DNA of 64,000 nt from Methylocella silvestris BL2 (GTDB lineage: Bacteria; Pseudomonadota; Alphaproteobacteria; Rhizobiales; Beijerinckiaceae): positions 1,860,001 to 1,924,000 of the forward strand of contig NC_011666.1 in assembly GCF_000021745.1 (NCBI RefSeq), in the 5' to 3' direction. Below, piece after piece: positions 34,776-43,701 of the stretch (positions are counted from its first letter, which is position 1; each line of letters begins with the position of its first letter). A program made the position numbers and the translations under genes. The notes beneath the pieces were generated by a model, which was not told the DNA's origin, ran no database searches, and saw only the letters and a program-made list of their open reading frames with translations.

Positions 34776-37097
34776 TTAATTGCGCAAGGGCTTGCCGGTC
34801 TCCAGCATGTGCTCGACCCGGGCAAGACTGGCGGGGTCTCGCACAAGCCGCATGAAGGAGTCTCGCTCGAGCCGCAACAGGCGGTCCTCGTCGCTCTCCA
34901 GCATAACGTCTGTCTCGCCGCCAGACAGCACGCGCGCCAGCGCAGCCGAGACGACCAGATCATGCGCGGTCGCCTTGCCCGTGCGAAAGAAACTGTCGGC
35001 CGCCATTTTGAGCGCGGTCGCCGCGCTGGGGCCCGGCAGGTTCAGGACGATCGGCTGCGGCGGAGCGTAATTGTCCGCCAGCGTCAAGGCCTTCGCTTTG
35101 GCGTCGGCGAGCAGCCGGTCGCGGTTCATGGTGATTCCATCGCCCGGCCGCAGAAACAACAGCTCTTTGGCTTCGGCCGCGGATTTGGCGACGGTCGCCG
35201 TGCCGACGATTTCGAACACTCTGGCGATCGGCGGCATCGGGCCCTTGGGCAGACGCCCGAGGCTCGCCCAGCGTTGCAGCATCTCCTTGCATCCGCCCCA
35301 GCCGGGAATGAGCCCAACGCCGACCTCGACGAGCCCGACATAGGTTTCCGCATGGGCCTGCACGGCGTCGCAATGAAGCAGGATTTCACAGCCGCCGCCG
35401 AGCGCCATGCCGGAGGGCGCGCCGACCACGGGGAAAGGCGCATATTTCAACATGCGATAGACGGTCTGTCCCTGACTCACCAGGTTTTCAAGCTCGGACC
35501 ACATCGCGATATTGGCGGCAAACAGCGCAAGGCCGAGATTGGCGCCAACCGAGAAATTCTGACCTTCATTGTAGATTACCAGCGCCTTGAAATTCTTGGC
35601 GACCTCGTGAACCGAACGCATCAACAAATCGAGCGTGTCAGGATCGAGCGAATTCATTTTGCTCGTGAATTCGAAGCAGGCGACGCCGTCGCCAATATCC
35701 CACAGCGCCGCCGAGCCATTCTTGATCACTGGCTCGCGGCTGAGTTTTATGTCGGCCAGCATCAAAACGCCATCCGGACGCGCAAGATCGCGATAGGCGC
35801 CGTCGCGGCCAAGCCGCTGACGGCGGCCGTGCTCGACGCGGTAGAATGGGCGCCCCCCCGCCACGCGGAGAATTTCGGGAACAGGAAGGCCGCTGCTTTC
35901 GAGCTTTGCGGCGAACCAGCCGGCGCCAAGCTGGTCGATGAGCTCGAACGGCCCAAAGCGCCAATTATAGCCGAGCCGCATCGCCTCATCGATCGCGGCG
36001 ACGTCATCGGCCGCATCGCCGACAAGAGCGGCGGCGTAGCTCAGCGTCGCGCCGATCACGCGCCAGGCGTAGCGCCCGTGGACGCTGTCATGTTCGAGCA
36101 ACGGCTTGAGCTTGCCGCCGCCGGCGCTTATCGCTTCGACCTCGGCCTTACGGCTTGCACGGTAGACGCCCCTGCGCAGATCGATCGCCTCCTTGATTTT
36201 TTCGCCGCCCTCGCGGTTCAGCCGATAGAAACCGCCCTTGCCCTTGCGGCCGGTGTAGCCTTCGGCGATCAACCGGCCGACCAGCGGAACCGGCCTGTTG
36301 GCGGCGTGGAAAGGATCGGCCTGCGGCAGCGCGGCGGCAAGGCTCGCCGCGACATGCGGCATCAGATCGAGGCCGACGAGATCGATAAGGCCGAAGACGC
36401 CCGTCTTCGGCACGCCCATCGGCTTGCCGAGGATTGCGTCGACATCCTCGACATCGAGCCCCGCCTCGATCGCCTCCGTCACCGCCGTCTGCAGCCAATA
36501 GGCGCCGAGGCGATTGGCGATGAAGCCCGGGCGATCCTTGCAGAGGACGACGGTTTTGCCGAGAGAGATATCGGCGAAGCGCGAGATCGCGGCGAGCGCT
36601 TGAGGGCGTGTCTGCGCGCCGGCGACGATTTCGAGAAGCCGCATATAGCGCGGCGGATTGAAGAAATGCGTGATCAAAAAATCTTCGGCGAAGCGCTCCG
36701 GCAGCCCCTTGGTCAAATCGGCGAGCTGGATCGTCGAGGTGTTCGACGAGACGACGGAGCCGCGCTTTCTGAGCTCTTCAAGCCGCCGATAAAGATCCTG
36801 CTTGACGTCAAGGCGCTCGACGATGGCCTCGATAATCCAGTCGCACTCCGATAAGCCGCCAAAATCGTCTTCGATATTGCCCGTGCTGACGAATTTCGCC
36901 GCAGCCCTGCTCATGAAGGGCGCAGGATCGGCTTTGAGAAGGCGCGTCACAGCGTCTTGCGCGATGGCGCTGCGCGGCCCCTGCTTCGCCGGGATGTCGA
37001 GCAGCAGCACCGGAACGCCGGCGTTGGCGACATGGGCGGCGATGCTGGCGCCCATCACGCCCGCGCCGATGACGCCAACCTTTCTGATGTCGCTCAT
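34776..37097 (-). CDS. fadN: 3-hydroxyacyl-CoA dehydrogenase / enoyl-CoA hydratase (FadN-like)
   Basis: A 773-residue two-activity protein: the NAD-dependent 3-hydroxyacyl-CoA dehydrogenase comes first (VGVIGAGVMGASIAAHVANA near residue 8, and ITHFFNPPRYMRLLEIV) and the enoyl-CoA hydratase part last (GAPSGMALGGGCEILLHCDA, VGLIPGWGGCKEML). In E. coli FadB the order is the reverse. The order here matches Bacillus FadN. Its ATG overlaps the fadA stop codon by one base (TGATG), so the two are translationally coupled. With FadA and FadE it forms a full beta-oxidation cycle. Confidence 0.93.
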   Translation of the reverse strand: MSDIRKVGVIGAGVMGASIAAHVANAGVPVLLLDIPAKQGPRSAIAQDAVTRLLKADPAPFMSRAAAKFVSTGNIEDDFGGLSECDWIIEAIVERLDVKQDLYRRLEELRKRGSVVSSNTSTIQLADLTKGLPERFAEDFLITHFFNPPRYMRLLEIVAGAQTRPQALAAISRFADISLGKTVVLCKDRPGFIANRLGAYWLQTAVTEAIEAGLDVEDVDAILGKPMGVPKTGVFGLIDLVGLDLMPHVAASLAAALPQADPFHAANRPVPLVGRLIAEGYTGRKGKGGFYRLNREGGEKIKEAIDLRRGVYRASRKAEVEAISAGGGKLKPLLEHDSVHGRYAWRVIGATLSYAAALVGDAADDVAAIDEAMRLGYNWRFGPFELIDQLGAGWFAAKLESSGLPVPEILRVAGGRPFYRVEHGRRQRLGRDGAYRDLARPDGVLMLADIKLSREPVIKNGSAALWDIGDGVACFEFTSKMNSLDPDTLDLLMRSVHEVAKNFKALVIYNEGQNFSVGANLGLALFAANIAMWSELENLVSQGQTVYRMLKYAPFPVVGAPSGMALGGGCEILLHCDAVQAHAETYVGLVEVGVGLIPGWGGCKEMLQRWASLGRLPKGPMPPIARVFEIVGTATVAKSAAEAKELLFLRPGDGITMNRDRLLADAKAKALTLADNYAPPQPIVLNLPGPSAATALKMAADSFFRTGKATAHDLVVSAALARVLSGGETDVMLESDEDRLLRLERDSFMRLVRDPASLARVEHMLETGKPLRN

Positions 37098-38233
37098 CAG
37101 ACGGCCTCAAGGATGGTGGCGATTCCCTGGCCGCCGCCGATGCACTGCGTGGCGAGCGCATATTTGCCTTTTTCGCGCTTCAGCAACGCGGCGGCCTTGC
37201 CCAAAATGCGCGCGCCTGTGGCGCCGAGCGGATGGCCGAGTGCGATGGCGCCGCCGTCGATGTTGATGGCGTCCAAGGGCAGCGCAAGCTCGCGGATGCA
37301 GGCGATCGCCTGCGCGGCGAAAGCCTCGTTCAGCTCGATCACGTCAAGATCCGCGGCTGTGAGGCCTGCGCGCTGCAGCGCCTTGCGCGTCGCCGCCACC
37401 GGCCCGATCCCCATGATCTCGGGGTTGCAGCCGGCCACCGCGACGGATTTGATGCGCGCCAGAATGTCGAGGCCGCGCCGTCTCGCATAATCTTCCGAGG
37501 CGATGATAAGGGCGGCGGCGCCGTCCGTCAGCGGCGAGGACGTCCCCGCGGTGACGACGCCCTTGGCGTTAAAGGCGGGCTTCAGCTCTGCGAGGCCTGC
37601 GGCGGTCGTGTCCGCACGAATGCAGCCGTCCGTCCCCACGGCGCCTTTTGGCGTCTCGATTTCGACGATCTCGTCGGCGAATTTGCCGGACGCCTGCGCG
37701 GCGGCGACGCGCTGCTGCGAGCGCAGCGCGAATTCGTCCTGCGCGGCGCGGCCGATTTCCCATTTGGCGGCGACGTTCTCGGCGGTGTCGCCCATCCCCA
37801 TATAGGCGCCGGGCTCGCGGTCGGCGAATTGCGGGTGCGGCAGTGGGTTGAAGCCCATCATCGGCACCCGGCTCATGCTCTCGACACCGGCGGCGATGAA
37901 GACGTCTCCGGCGCCCATGACGATCGCGCCGGCCGCAATATGCGCGGCGGTCATTGACGAACCGCAAAAGCGGTTGATGGTGGCGGCGCCAACCGATTTC
38001 GGCAGCCCGGCGATGAGGCCGACCATGCGGGCAAGATTCAGCCCCTGCTCGCCTTCCGGAAACGCGCAGCCAAGCAGCAGATCCTCGATATCTTCAGCGG
38101 GAACGCCTGATTTTGCGACCAGCGCGCGGATCACCTGCGCGGCAAATTCGTCCGGCCGCACCGCCGCCAGTTCGCCGCGCTTGGCCGGCGTAAAGGGCGA
38201 GCGCGCATATCCGGCGATAACGACACTGGTCAC
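37097..38233 (-). CDS. fadA: Acetyl-CoA C-acyltransferase (thiolase)
   Basis: A 378-residue thiolase that releases acetyl-CoA from 3-ketoacyl-CoA. The acylated cysteine is C90 in NRFCGSSMTAAH. The acid-base region is HPLGATGARILGKA, and the C-terminal CIGGGQGIATILE holds the second catalytic cysteine. The start is the ATG at 38231-38233. It is the first gene of the fadA-fadN-fadE operon. The same gene set (fadNAE) is found in Bacillus with a different gene order. Confidence 0.94.
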   Translation of the reverse strand: MTSVVIAGYARSPFTPAKRGELAAVRPDEFAAQVIRALVAKSGVPAEDIEDLLLGCAFPEGEQGLNLARMVGLIAGLPKSVGAATINRFCGSSMTAAHIAAGAIVMGAGDVFIAAGVESMSRVPMMGFNPLPHPQFADREPGAYMGMGDTAENVAAKWEIGRAAQDEFALRSQQRVAAAQASGKFADEIVEIETPKGAVGTDGCIRADTTAAGLAELKPAFNAKGVVTAGTSSPLTDGAAALIIASEDYARRRGLDILARIKSVAVAGCNPEIMGIGPVAATRKALQRAGLTAADLDVIELNEAFAAQAIACIRELALPLDAINIDGGAIALGHPLGATGARILGKAAALLKREKGKYALATQCIGGGQGIATILEAV

Positions 38234-38391
38234 GGGCGCCTCTCCTTTGCAACGGCTCTCGCCGCGGAATTTAGACCTTGATTCGCCGGCAAGCTACAGG
38301 ACGGGCCGATTATTCTGCGACCGCCGTAAGACGGTCGTCGCTTGCCGGCCGCTCGAACCCGTCGAAAACCCGCGGCGCCTTGCGCCACGGG

Positions 38392-38796
38392 CTACGGCTT
38401 GGCGATATGCCAGACCGATTTATAGCCGTCGCCGACAACGTCGCCAGCCTTGGCGTCCTGCGTGAATGCGTAGAGCGGCTTGCCCTTATAAGCCCATTGC
38501 CTCGACCCGTCGTCGCGCGAAATGATCGTCCAGTCGCCGCTGGGCGTCGCGCCCGCAGCCGCCGGAAGCGGAGGCCAAAGCGCCGCGCAGCCATCATTGC
38601 AGGCCGATTTTCCGCCCGCATCCTTGTCGAAGGTATAAAGGCTCATGCCCCGCGCATCGACGAGCGTCGGTCCCTTGGAGGTTCGCCCGGTCGCGGCCGG
38701 CGCGCCAGCCTCGCCAAAAGCGCCGGACGCCGTCAACGCGAGCGTCGCAGCGCAGACGATTCGCGCACAATGGTTCGACAGCGTGGTCCTGATCAT
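38392..38796 (-). CDS. Secreted COG4315-type repeat protein
   Basis: A 134-residue exported protein with a signal peptide (hydrophobic ARIVCAATLALTASGAFG near residue 11). It has two copies of a short repeat that reads LVDARGMSLYTFDKD and YKGKPLYAFTQD, the pattern of the secreted COG4315 repeat family (predicted lipoproteins of unknown role). A CNDGCAALWPP stretch with two cysteines follows the first repeat. The ATG at 38794-38796 with GGAGG-like upstream bases was preferred to a longer in-frame extension. Confidence 0.8.
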   Translation of the reverse strand: MIRTTLSNHCARIVCAATLALTASGAFGEAGAPAATGRTSKGPTLVDARGMSLYTFDKDAGGKSACNDGCAALWPPLPAAAGATPSGDWTIISRDDGSRQWAYKGKPLYAFTQDAKAGDVVGDGYKSVWHIAKP

Positions 38797-39938
38797 GAAC
38801 GGCCCTCCATCTGGCTTATACCAAACGCTCAGACGCGCTGGCCTTTCCACCTCGCCTATCATCCCACAGAATTTTGACAATCCGTCCTCGTGCGCTACCA
38901 GGCGACCCGTCGGCTTCGTCAAGATGTGCGGGCGCCTGCGGCGTCCCCGTCTGCCAGCTCACCTATTCCATCGTCCGAGGCGAGCGAAGAAGTCATGAGA
39001 ATGATGGATACGATCCCCCGAAAAGAGGAACCGCATAAAGTCAAGAGGCATCAACTCTCCCAAAGGGATCCGCAGCCGCGGCAACCGCACCACAAATACC
39101 ATGCCTCGACCTTCGCCGTTTGAATCGGCGCACCCTTGTCCTATTGCGGCGGCGTGGCGCCCGCTCGGTTGGGAATTCGAGTGCGACCGGAAAACTGCCC
39201 GACCTTGGCAAAATGGCGTTGGGGCCGTTCGCAATCCGTAGTATCGGCGATACAGCACGGCGTTTGGAGCAGGACAATTCGACTTCACCTGCAATTATCA
39301 ACGCCAGCGCCGCCGCGAGCCCGCCTCACACCGGAGAAAAGAGCCATGTTCTGACTCGCCTGCAATGCGATCGACGCGGATATGAGGCTTGTCATAGCCG
39401 GTATAACCGGCAACAGGGCCTACTTCGACCCGCTGCGCGACGCGGACGACCCGGCAAAGACAGCTTTTGGCGGACGTTGCTCAGGACAAGAGATGATCTC
39501 GTCAGCAACGCCTGCGTGCTCGCCCTGCGCTCCTGTGTCGGAGCTGCGTTCACAGCGCCCTTGATGCGCTCGCCTATAGATCTCCCGCCAGTGGTTCCGG
39601 TCGCGCCGCCCGCGACCAGTTTGGGCTCTAATTCTGGCCGCACGACGCCGCACGACGAGCGCGCCGGCGATCATCGCTTTGCTTAAAACTTTCGGGGAAT
39701 CTTCAGCCGCTACTATGTTTTCGCCCGCAGGGAGACGCTGAACCGCTTAAATCGCGCGCGGCTTTGCGGCAGCCCGGTCAGTTGAGGGTCAGCGTGGCCG
39801 CAGGGTGCGAATTGCCAGCAGCTTGCGCCATGAGGATTGGGGCAGGCGCCTGGCCGAAAGCTCCGGCCGCCCGTTGTAACCCTGGTCACAACCGGCGGAC
39901 GGGGTGGCTTCGCGCCGCAAGATGACGCGATCGCAAGA
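38797..39938. other. Long gap with no supported gene
   Basis: About 1.1 kb with several short frames on both strands, none with a recognisable motif or good ribosome site. Frames at 38959-39294 (minus), 39120-39686 (plus) and 39392-39674 (minus) were judged spurious. An imperfect inverted repeat lies near its right end. It may hold unseen RNA or a degraded gene, but nothing is supported. Confidence 0.4.
39867..39898. repeat. Imperfect inverted repeat
   Basis: CCGCCCGTTGTAACC and GGTCACAACCGGCGG flank a 2-bp centre, giving 15-bp arms with two mismatches. It lies 41 bp past the stop codon of the winged-helix protein gene (minus strand) and could be its terminator, though no T run follows. It may also be a dispersed intergenic repeat. 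Confidence 0.4.
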
Positions 39939-40412
39939 CTATTTGGAACGCGGCTTTGCCGTAGACCACTTCCCATCGGAATTCTTGACGAGACCGCGCT
40001 TTTTCATCGCCTGCAGAGCGAAGGACACCATGCGATTGTTGATATCGCGGCCAGTCGCCTTGATCTGCTCGGATATCTCAGCGGCGGGAAGGGCGCCGTG
40101 CTTGTCGAGCACTTCCGAAATCGCCGCTCCAATCGTTTGACGCGGCGCGCCTTCGGCAGACGCCTTGCGCGGGCCCCGTTTGCCGACGCTCGCCTTGGCG
40201 ACGCGCGTTTTGGCTACCGGCGTCTTCGCTGGGGACGCCGGCGGCGCGGAGGCGGGAGCAGCGGCAACAGGAGCGGCTGCGGCGCGGCCGCGCGGCTTTG
40301 CTGCAGGCGCGCCTTCGAGAGCGTGCAGCTCACGCTCGGCAATGCGCAGATCAGCAATCTTTTGCTCGAGTTCAACGATTTTGCTGCGTATACGTTCCAG
40401 TGATGTGTCCAT
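39939..40412 (-). CDS. Basic protein with coiled coil and C-terminal winged-helix-like domain
   Basis: A 157-residue protein. The N-terminal 40 residues form a likely coiled coil (MDTSLERIRSKIVELEQKIA). A long alanine-, proline- and lysine-rich linker (about 45-95) follows. The C-terminal 60 residues (IGAAISEVLDKHGALPAAEI, NNRMVSFALQAMKKRGLVKN) look like a winged-helix DNA-binding fold. The layout suggests a chromatin or nucleoid protein or a small regulator; this is inference. The ATG at 40410-40412 is the likely start. It is flanked by long gaps and probably transcribed alone. Confidence 0.6.
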   Translation of the reverse strand: MDTSLERIRSKIVELEQKIADLRIAERELHALEGAPAAKPRGRAAAAPVAAAPASAPPASPAKTPVAKTRVAKASVGKRGPRKASAEGAPRQTIGAAISEVLDKHGALPAAEISEQIKATGRDINNRMVSFALQAMKKRGLVKNSDGKWSTAKPRSK

Positions 40413-40734
40413 GACGCCTTCGTTAATTGTTTGGCTGACCGCACCCAACGGGAGACAGCGCCAACCATCGGTTCTGCCCAAACTACCTGTCAAGCGTCAG
40501 CCATTGCAACTGCGCCAAAGCAAACTGAGTAGTGTGCTCAACAGTTCCTGTCACAAGTTTAAGCAGAAATCCACCCACCTTGTGAATGAGATAGCATTTC
40601 TTTCGCGTTCTCCGGCAAAATTGACCTGAGCAGCGGCTGTTGTATCCCCGATGCAACGACTTCCGGTTGCCGAGCGGCGCCTCCAGGCTGCAACATTCAA
40701 GCGAATGGCGACGGCGCGCGGCGGTTTCTCCGAA

Positions 40735-42900
40735 TCAGGCGGCATAGCCGTTCCTGCCGGCGAATCGGCGCGTCCAGGCGGAGCCTGACGCCGACAAGGT
40801 CCAGATCGGCGCGCCCTCATCAGGATGTGCCAGGCGCGTGATCCGCAGCCGCGGACCGCCGCTGTTGTTCGACGCCGTCTGCCACCAGTCGTTGGCGAAC
40901 ATATGCAGGAGGCCGCCCGGCGCTTCATTAACGAGGCAGACGCCGTCGCCAGGTCTGTGGAGATCGCGACCCAGCATGGCGATCTGATCGAGAAGCTCCT
41001 TTGGCGCGCTGTAGAACAGATATTTGAGAGCCTCATGAAAGGGCCTCTCCTGGGGCGGCCAGTCGCGCGGATGCGCGATTGTGGCGCCGAGCGCCATCCA
41101 TTGCGCATCCTTCACCCGCAATCCCCAGCCGAACCAGCGCCGCAGATCGAAAGATCCCGGCTTCTGGCCGTCAGGACCGCAGAGCGGACAGGCGCCATCG
41201 CGGGAATAGCCGGCGAGATAGTCGATGCGATAGGCCGCGCCCTGCTCGATCACGACGCCGGTCCGGCGCCAGTCGGCTTGCGTGTTGACGATGAATTCGA
41301 TCGATTCGCCGATCCCGAGCCGCAGCAGGTCCGGGCGTCCGGTCTCGCTGTACAGCGTCTCGGCGCGACGCAGCACGCTGTCGTGAAGCTCGCCGGCCGT
41401 CTCGCTCGGGACAGGATGCCACCGCGGCCAGGTTCCAAACATCCGCCAGGTTGGCTCGCGCATGAGTTCGTCATGCAGCCGCCCCAGCGGATCGGGCTTG
41501 ACGCCGGCCGCGGCTTCTTCGCGGAAGGACAGGCCGTGGCGGCTCATGGCGTCCATCATCCATTCGAGCGCGACGTCGGAGACCTCGTGGCGGCCGTACC
41601 CGCCGCCGATATCTCCATGCGCGCCGCGAAACCACATTTGCGTGAGCGCAGGATCATCATCGGAAGGCGTGGAGGGTTTCTCGAACAGCATCGGGAAGAA
41701 TTGTGAGCGTCGTTCATCCATCGACAGGGCATGATAGACTGCCTTGCAGGCCTTCGCCGGACTGGCCGAAAAATTGCTGTTGTTCCAGATCGGAAGTACG
41801 CGGAACCAATAGCCCCAGAGCGGAAATCCAAGCGAGGCCACGGTGTCGAAGACGCCCAGGAATTCGACTTTCACGGCGCCCGCCGTGGCGCCCGGTTTGG
41901 CGTTTTCCGCGGCAGGATATGCCATATCCTCGCGCAAATAGATCTTGTCCAGGGGATGCGCCCGGCTGCGATAGATCTGCACGACGTCGGGCGCATAGTA
42001 CAAATAATCAGCGCGCAACAGCCCGCAGCGCGAGATCACGCCGGCGATGCAGCGGGCGGCGAAGGCGCCGCGCGAAAATCCGATGAGATAGATGCGGTCC
42101 CCGGGCTGGTATTGACGCACGATTTCGCTATAGCCGTTGAGGATGGCTTCGCTGATGCCGACGCCGGCGGCGCTTTCGACCAGCTTGATCACAGCGCCGC
42201 CCATCGCGGTGATTTTGGTCACGGCCGCGGCGCCGGTGATCGACAGCAGATTTTGCGTGCGGCGGGCCGCCTTGGCGGTGGAGGATGTGTCTGTCCCGAC
42301 GCCAGGCTGATACCATACGGTCTGGGTGTCGTCGCTTTTCAGCGCCTCGCTCAACTTCCAGATATTGGTCGCCGCGCTTTCGCCTTCTTCCTTGTCGTCC
42401 GGCCGGTTGGATGTGCCGTCACAGAGGATAACGATGCGCCGGCCATTGCCCGGCGCGGTGGGGAGCGCGACATCTTGCAGCTCCGGCGCGTTGCGATTGA
42501 AGAGGTGATGGCGCCGCTTCGCCGCGCCCCATGCGCCGAGAGCCTTGCTGAGGCCGGCCGCCGCGCCGACCGCCAACATCAGCCCGAACGCCCATGCGAC
42601 AATCAGATAGGCAACGGAGACATAAGATTCCGACGTCGATTGTGCGAGCCAGAGTCTGATGTCCCCGCTCAGCGCCCGAAACAGAATGAAGGCGGCGCCT
42701 GCTGAAATGGCCGTGAAGACAAGCCAGATTGTCGTCAGCAACAGCCCCGAGGCCCAAAGCGGACCTTTTCGCAAGGGCGGCCGCCATTCGGCCCCGCGCA
42801 GCGCCAACCCAATAAGCAAAGTGTTGAACCACCAGGCAAAGGCGATAAAGCCGGCGAAGACGCCGAAGAACGAAAGCAAAAACGAGACAAGCCGGCCCAT
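40735..42900 (-). CDS. Membrane-anchored DUF2235 (Tle1-like) putative lipase
   Basis: A 721-residue protein with three predicted helices at the N-terminus (about 6-32, 49-74 and 94-116), then a DUF2235 alpha/beta-hydrolase domain. The domain begins RRIVILCDGTSNRPDD (about 154-169) and has the nucleophile motif GFSRG (274-278, S276). The segments MWFRGAHGDIGGGYG and KVEFLGVFDTVASLG are typical. Tle1-type DUF2235 proteins are type VI secretion phospholipases, but this one is membrane-anchored with no secretion genes nearby, so a cellular lipase or hydrolase role is equally possible. It starts at the ATG at 42898-42900 with a GGGAG site. Confidence 0.8.
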   Translation of the reverse strand: MGRLVSFLLSFFGVFAGFIAFAWWFNTLLIGLALRGAEWRPPLRKGPLWASGLLLTTIWLVFTAISAGAAFILFRALSGDIRLWLAQSTSESYVSVAYLIVAWAFGLMLAVGAAAGLSKALGAWGAAKRRHHLFNRNAPELQDVALPTAPGNGRRIVILCDGTSNRPDDKEEGESAATNIWKLSEALKSDDTQTVWYQPGVGTDTSSTAKAARRTQNLLSITGAAAVTKITAMGGAVIKLVESAAGVGISEAILNGYSEIVRQYQPGDRIYLIGFSRGAFAARCIAGVISRCGLLRADYLYYAPDVVQIYRSRAHPLDKIYLREDMAYPAAENAKPGATAGAVKVEFLGVFDTVASLGFPLWGYWFRVLPIWNNSNFSASPAKACKAVYHALSMDERRSQFFPMLFEKPSTPSDDDPALTQMWFRGAHGDIGGGYGRHEVSDVALEWMMDAMSRHGLSFREEAAAGVKPDPLGRLHDELMREPTWRMFGTWPRWHPVPSETAGELHDSVLRRAETLYSETGRPDLLRLGIGESIEFIVNTQADWRRTGVVIEQGAAYRIDYLAGYSRDGACPLCGPDGQKPGSFDLRRWFGWGLRVKDAQWMALGATIAHPRDWPPQERPFHEALKYLFYSAPKELLDQIAMLGRDLHRPGDGVCLVNEAPGGLLHMFANDWWQTASNNSGGPRLRITRLAHPDEGAPIWTLSASGSAWTRRFAGRNGYAA

Positions 42901-43310
42901 GCGAATGCTCCCGGGAGGGATCGCGAGTTTGGCTCCGCCGGAATCGATTGACAATCGAAACATAGGCTTGCAGGGGCATGACAATCCCGCAGTCGGTGGT
43001 TGCTTGCGGCAAGCTCGCCGCCGCTTGGCCGTCAAAAATATTCATGAGTCTCGTCGGACCGGACGGCGCGCGCCCGTCCTTGTGGCAGACCTGTCAACGG
43101 AGATCGAAATGACCGCTTCCACAACATTCGAAGCGGAAGCCGATCGCTTGACGGCCCAGACGGCCGCCGCTTTTTGCAAGCCACGATGAGATTGCGCCGA
43201 TGCGACGGCGCTCTCAATTCGGGCATGACGCGAGCGATCGCGCAAAGCTATGATCGCCTCGATCGGTTGCTGGCAACGGCGCAGACAGGCGCGTAAGGAG
43301 CGGAACGGCC
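42901..43310. other. Intergenic region between the DUF2235 and YCII-family genes
   Basis: About 410 bp that should contain the divergent promoters of the DUF2235 gene and the sigma-factor module. Small frames here on either strand are not supported. No clear ECF-type promoter (AAC near -35) could be set. Confidence 0.3.
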
Positions 43311-43691
43311 ATGCTCTACGCTATTCTTTGCTACAATGAAGAAGATGTCGTCTGCTCCTGGAGCAAGGAGGAGGACGACGCAGTCATGGCCCGCATCGGC
43401 GTCGTTCAGGAGCGTTTGACAAAGGCCGGCAAGCTCGGCCCGTCCTTGCGCCTTCTGCCGACCACCGCCGCGACAACCTTGCGCAAGACGCGGGAGCCGC
43501 CGCTGGTGATCGACGGCCCTTTTGCGGAAACCAAGGAGCAGCTGCTCGGGTTTTACGTGATCGACGTCGCCAGCCTCGACGAGGCTCTCGAAGTCGCGCG
43601 CGAACTTGGTGCGGCGAATCCAGGCGGCTCTTACGAGATTCGTCCGGTCGCCCTGTTCATTCCCGACCAGCGGAGCGGAGTAAAGGCGTGA
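43311..43691 (+). CDS. YCII-related DGPF-motif protein
   Basis: A 126-residue protein of the YCII-related/DGPF family, with a ferredoxin-like dimeric fold and DGPFAETKEQLLGFYVIDV (about 68-86), the hallmark of proteins encoded beside ECF42 sigma factors. The biochemical role is unknown. It is 10 bp upstream of the sigma-factor gene, the standard arrangement. The start is the ATG at 43311 with GGAGCGGAACGG upstream. Confidence 0.88.
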   Translation: MLYAILCYNEEDVVCSWSKEEDDAVMARIGVVQERLTKAGKLGPSLRLLPTTAATTLRKTREPPLVIDGPFAETKEQLLGFYVIDVASLDEALEVARELGAANPGGSYEIRPVALFIPDQRSGVKA

Positions 43692-43701
43692 GCTGGCGGC
43701 C

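Noticed and set aside
34809-36854. A 681-codon plus-strand open frame
   Set aside because: It lies fully antisense to the well-identified fadN gene and shows the arginine/alanine-rich composition of a GC shadow frame. No motif or ribosome site supports it.
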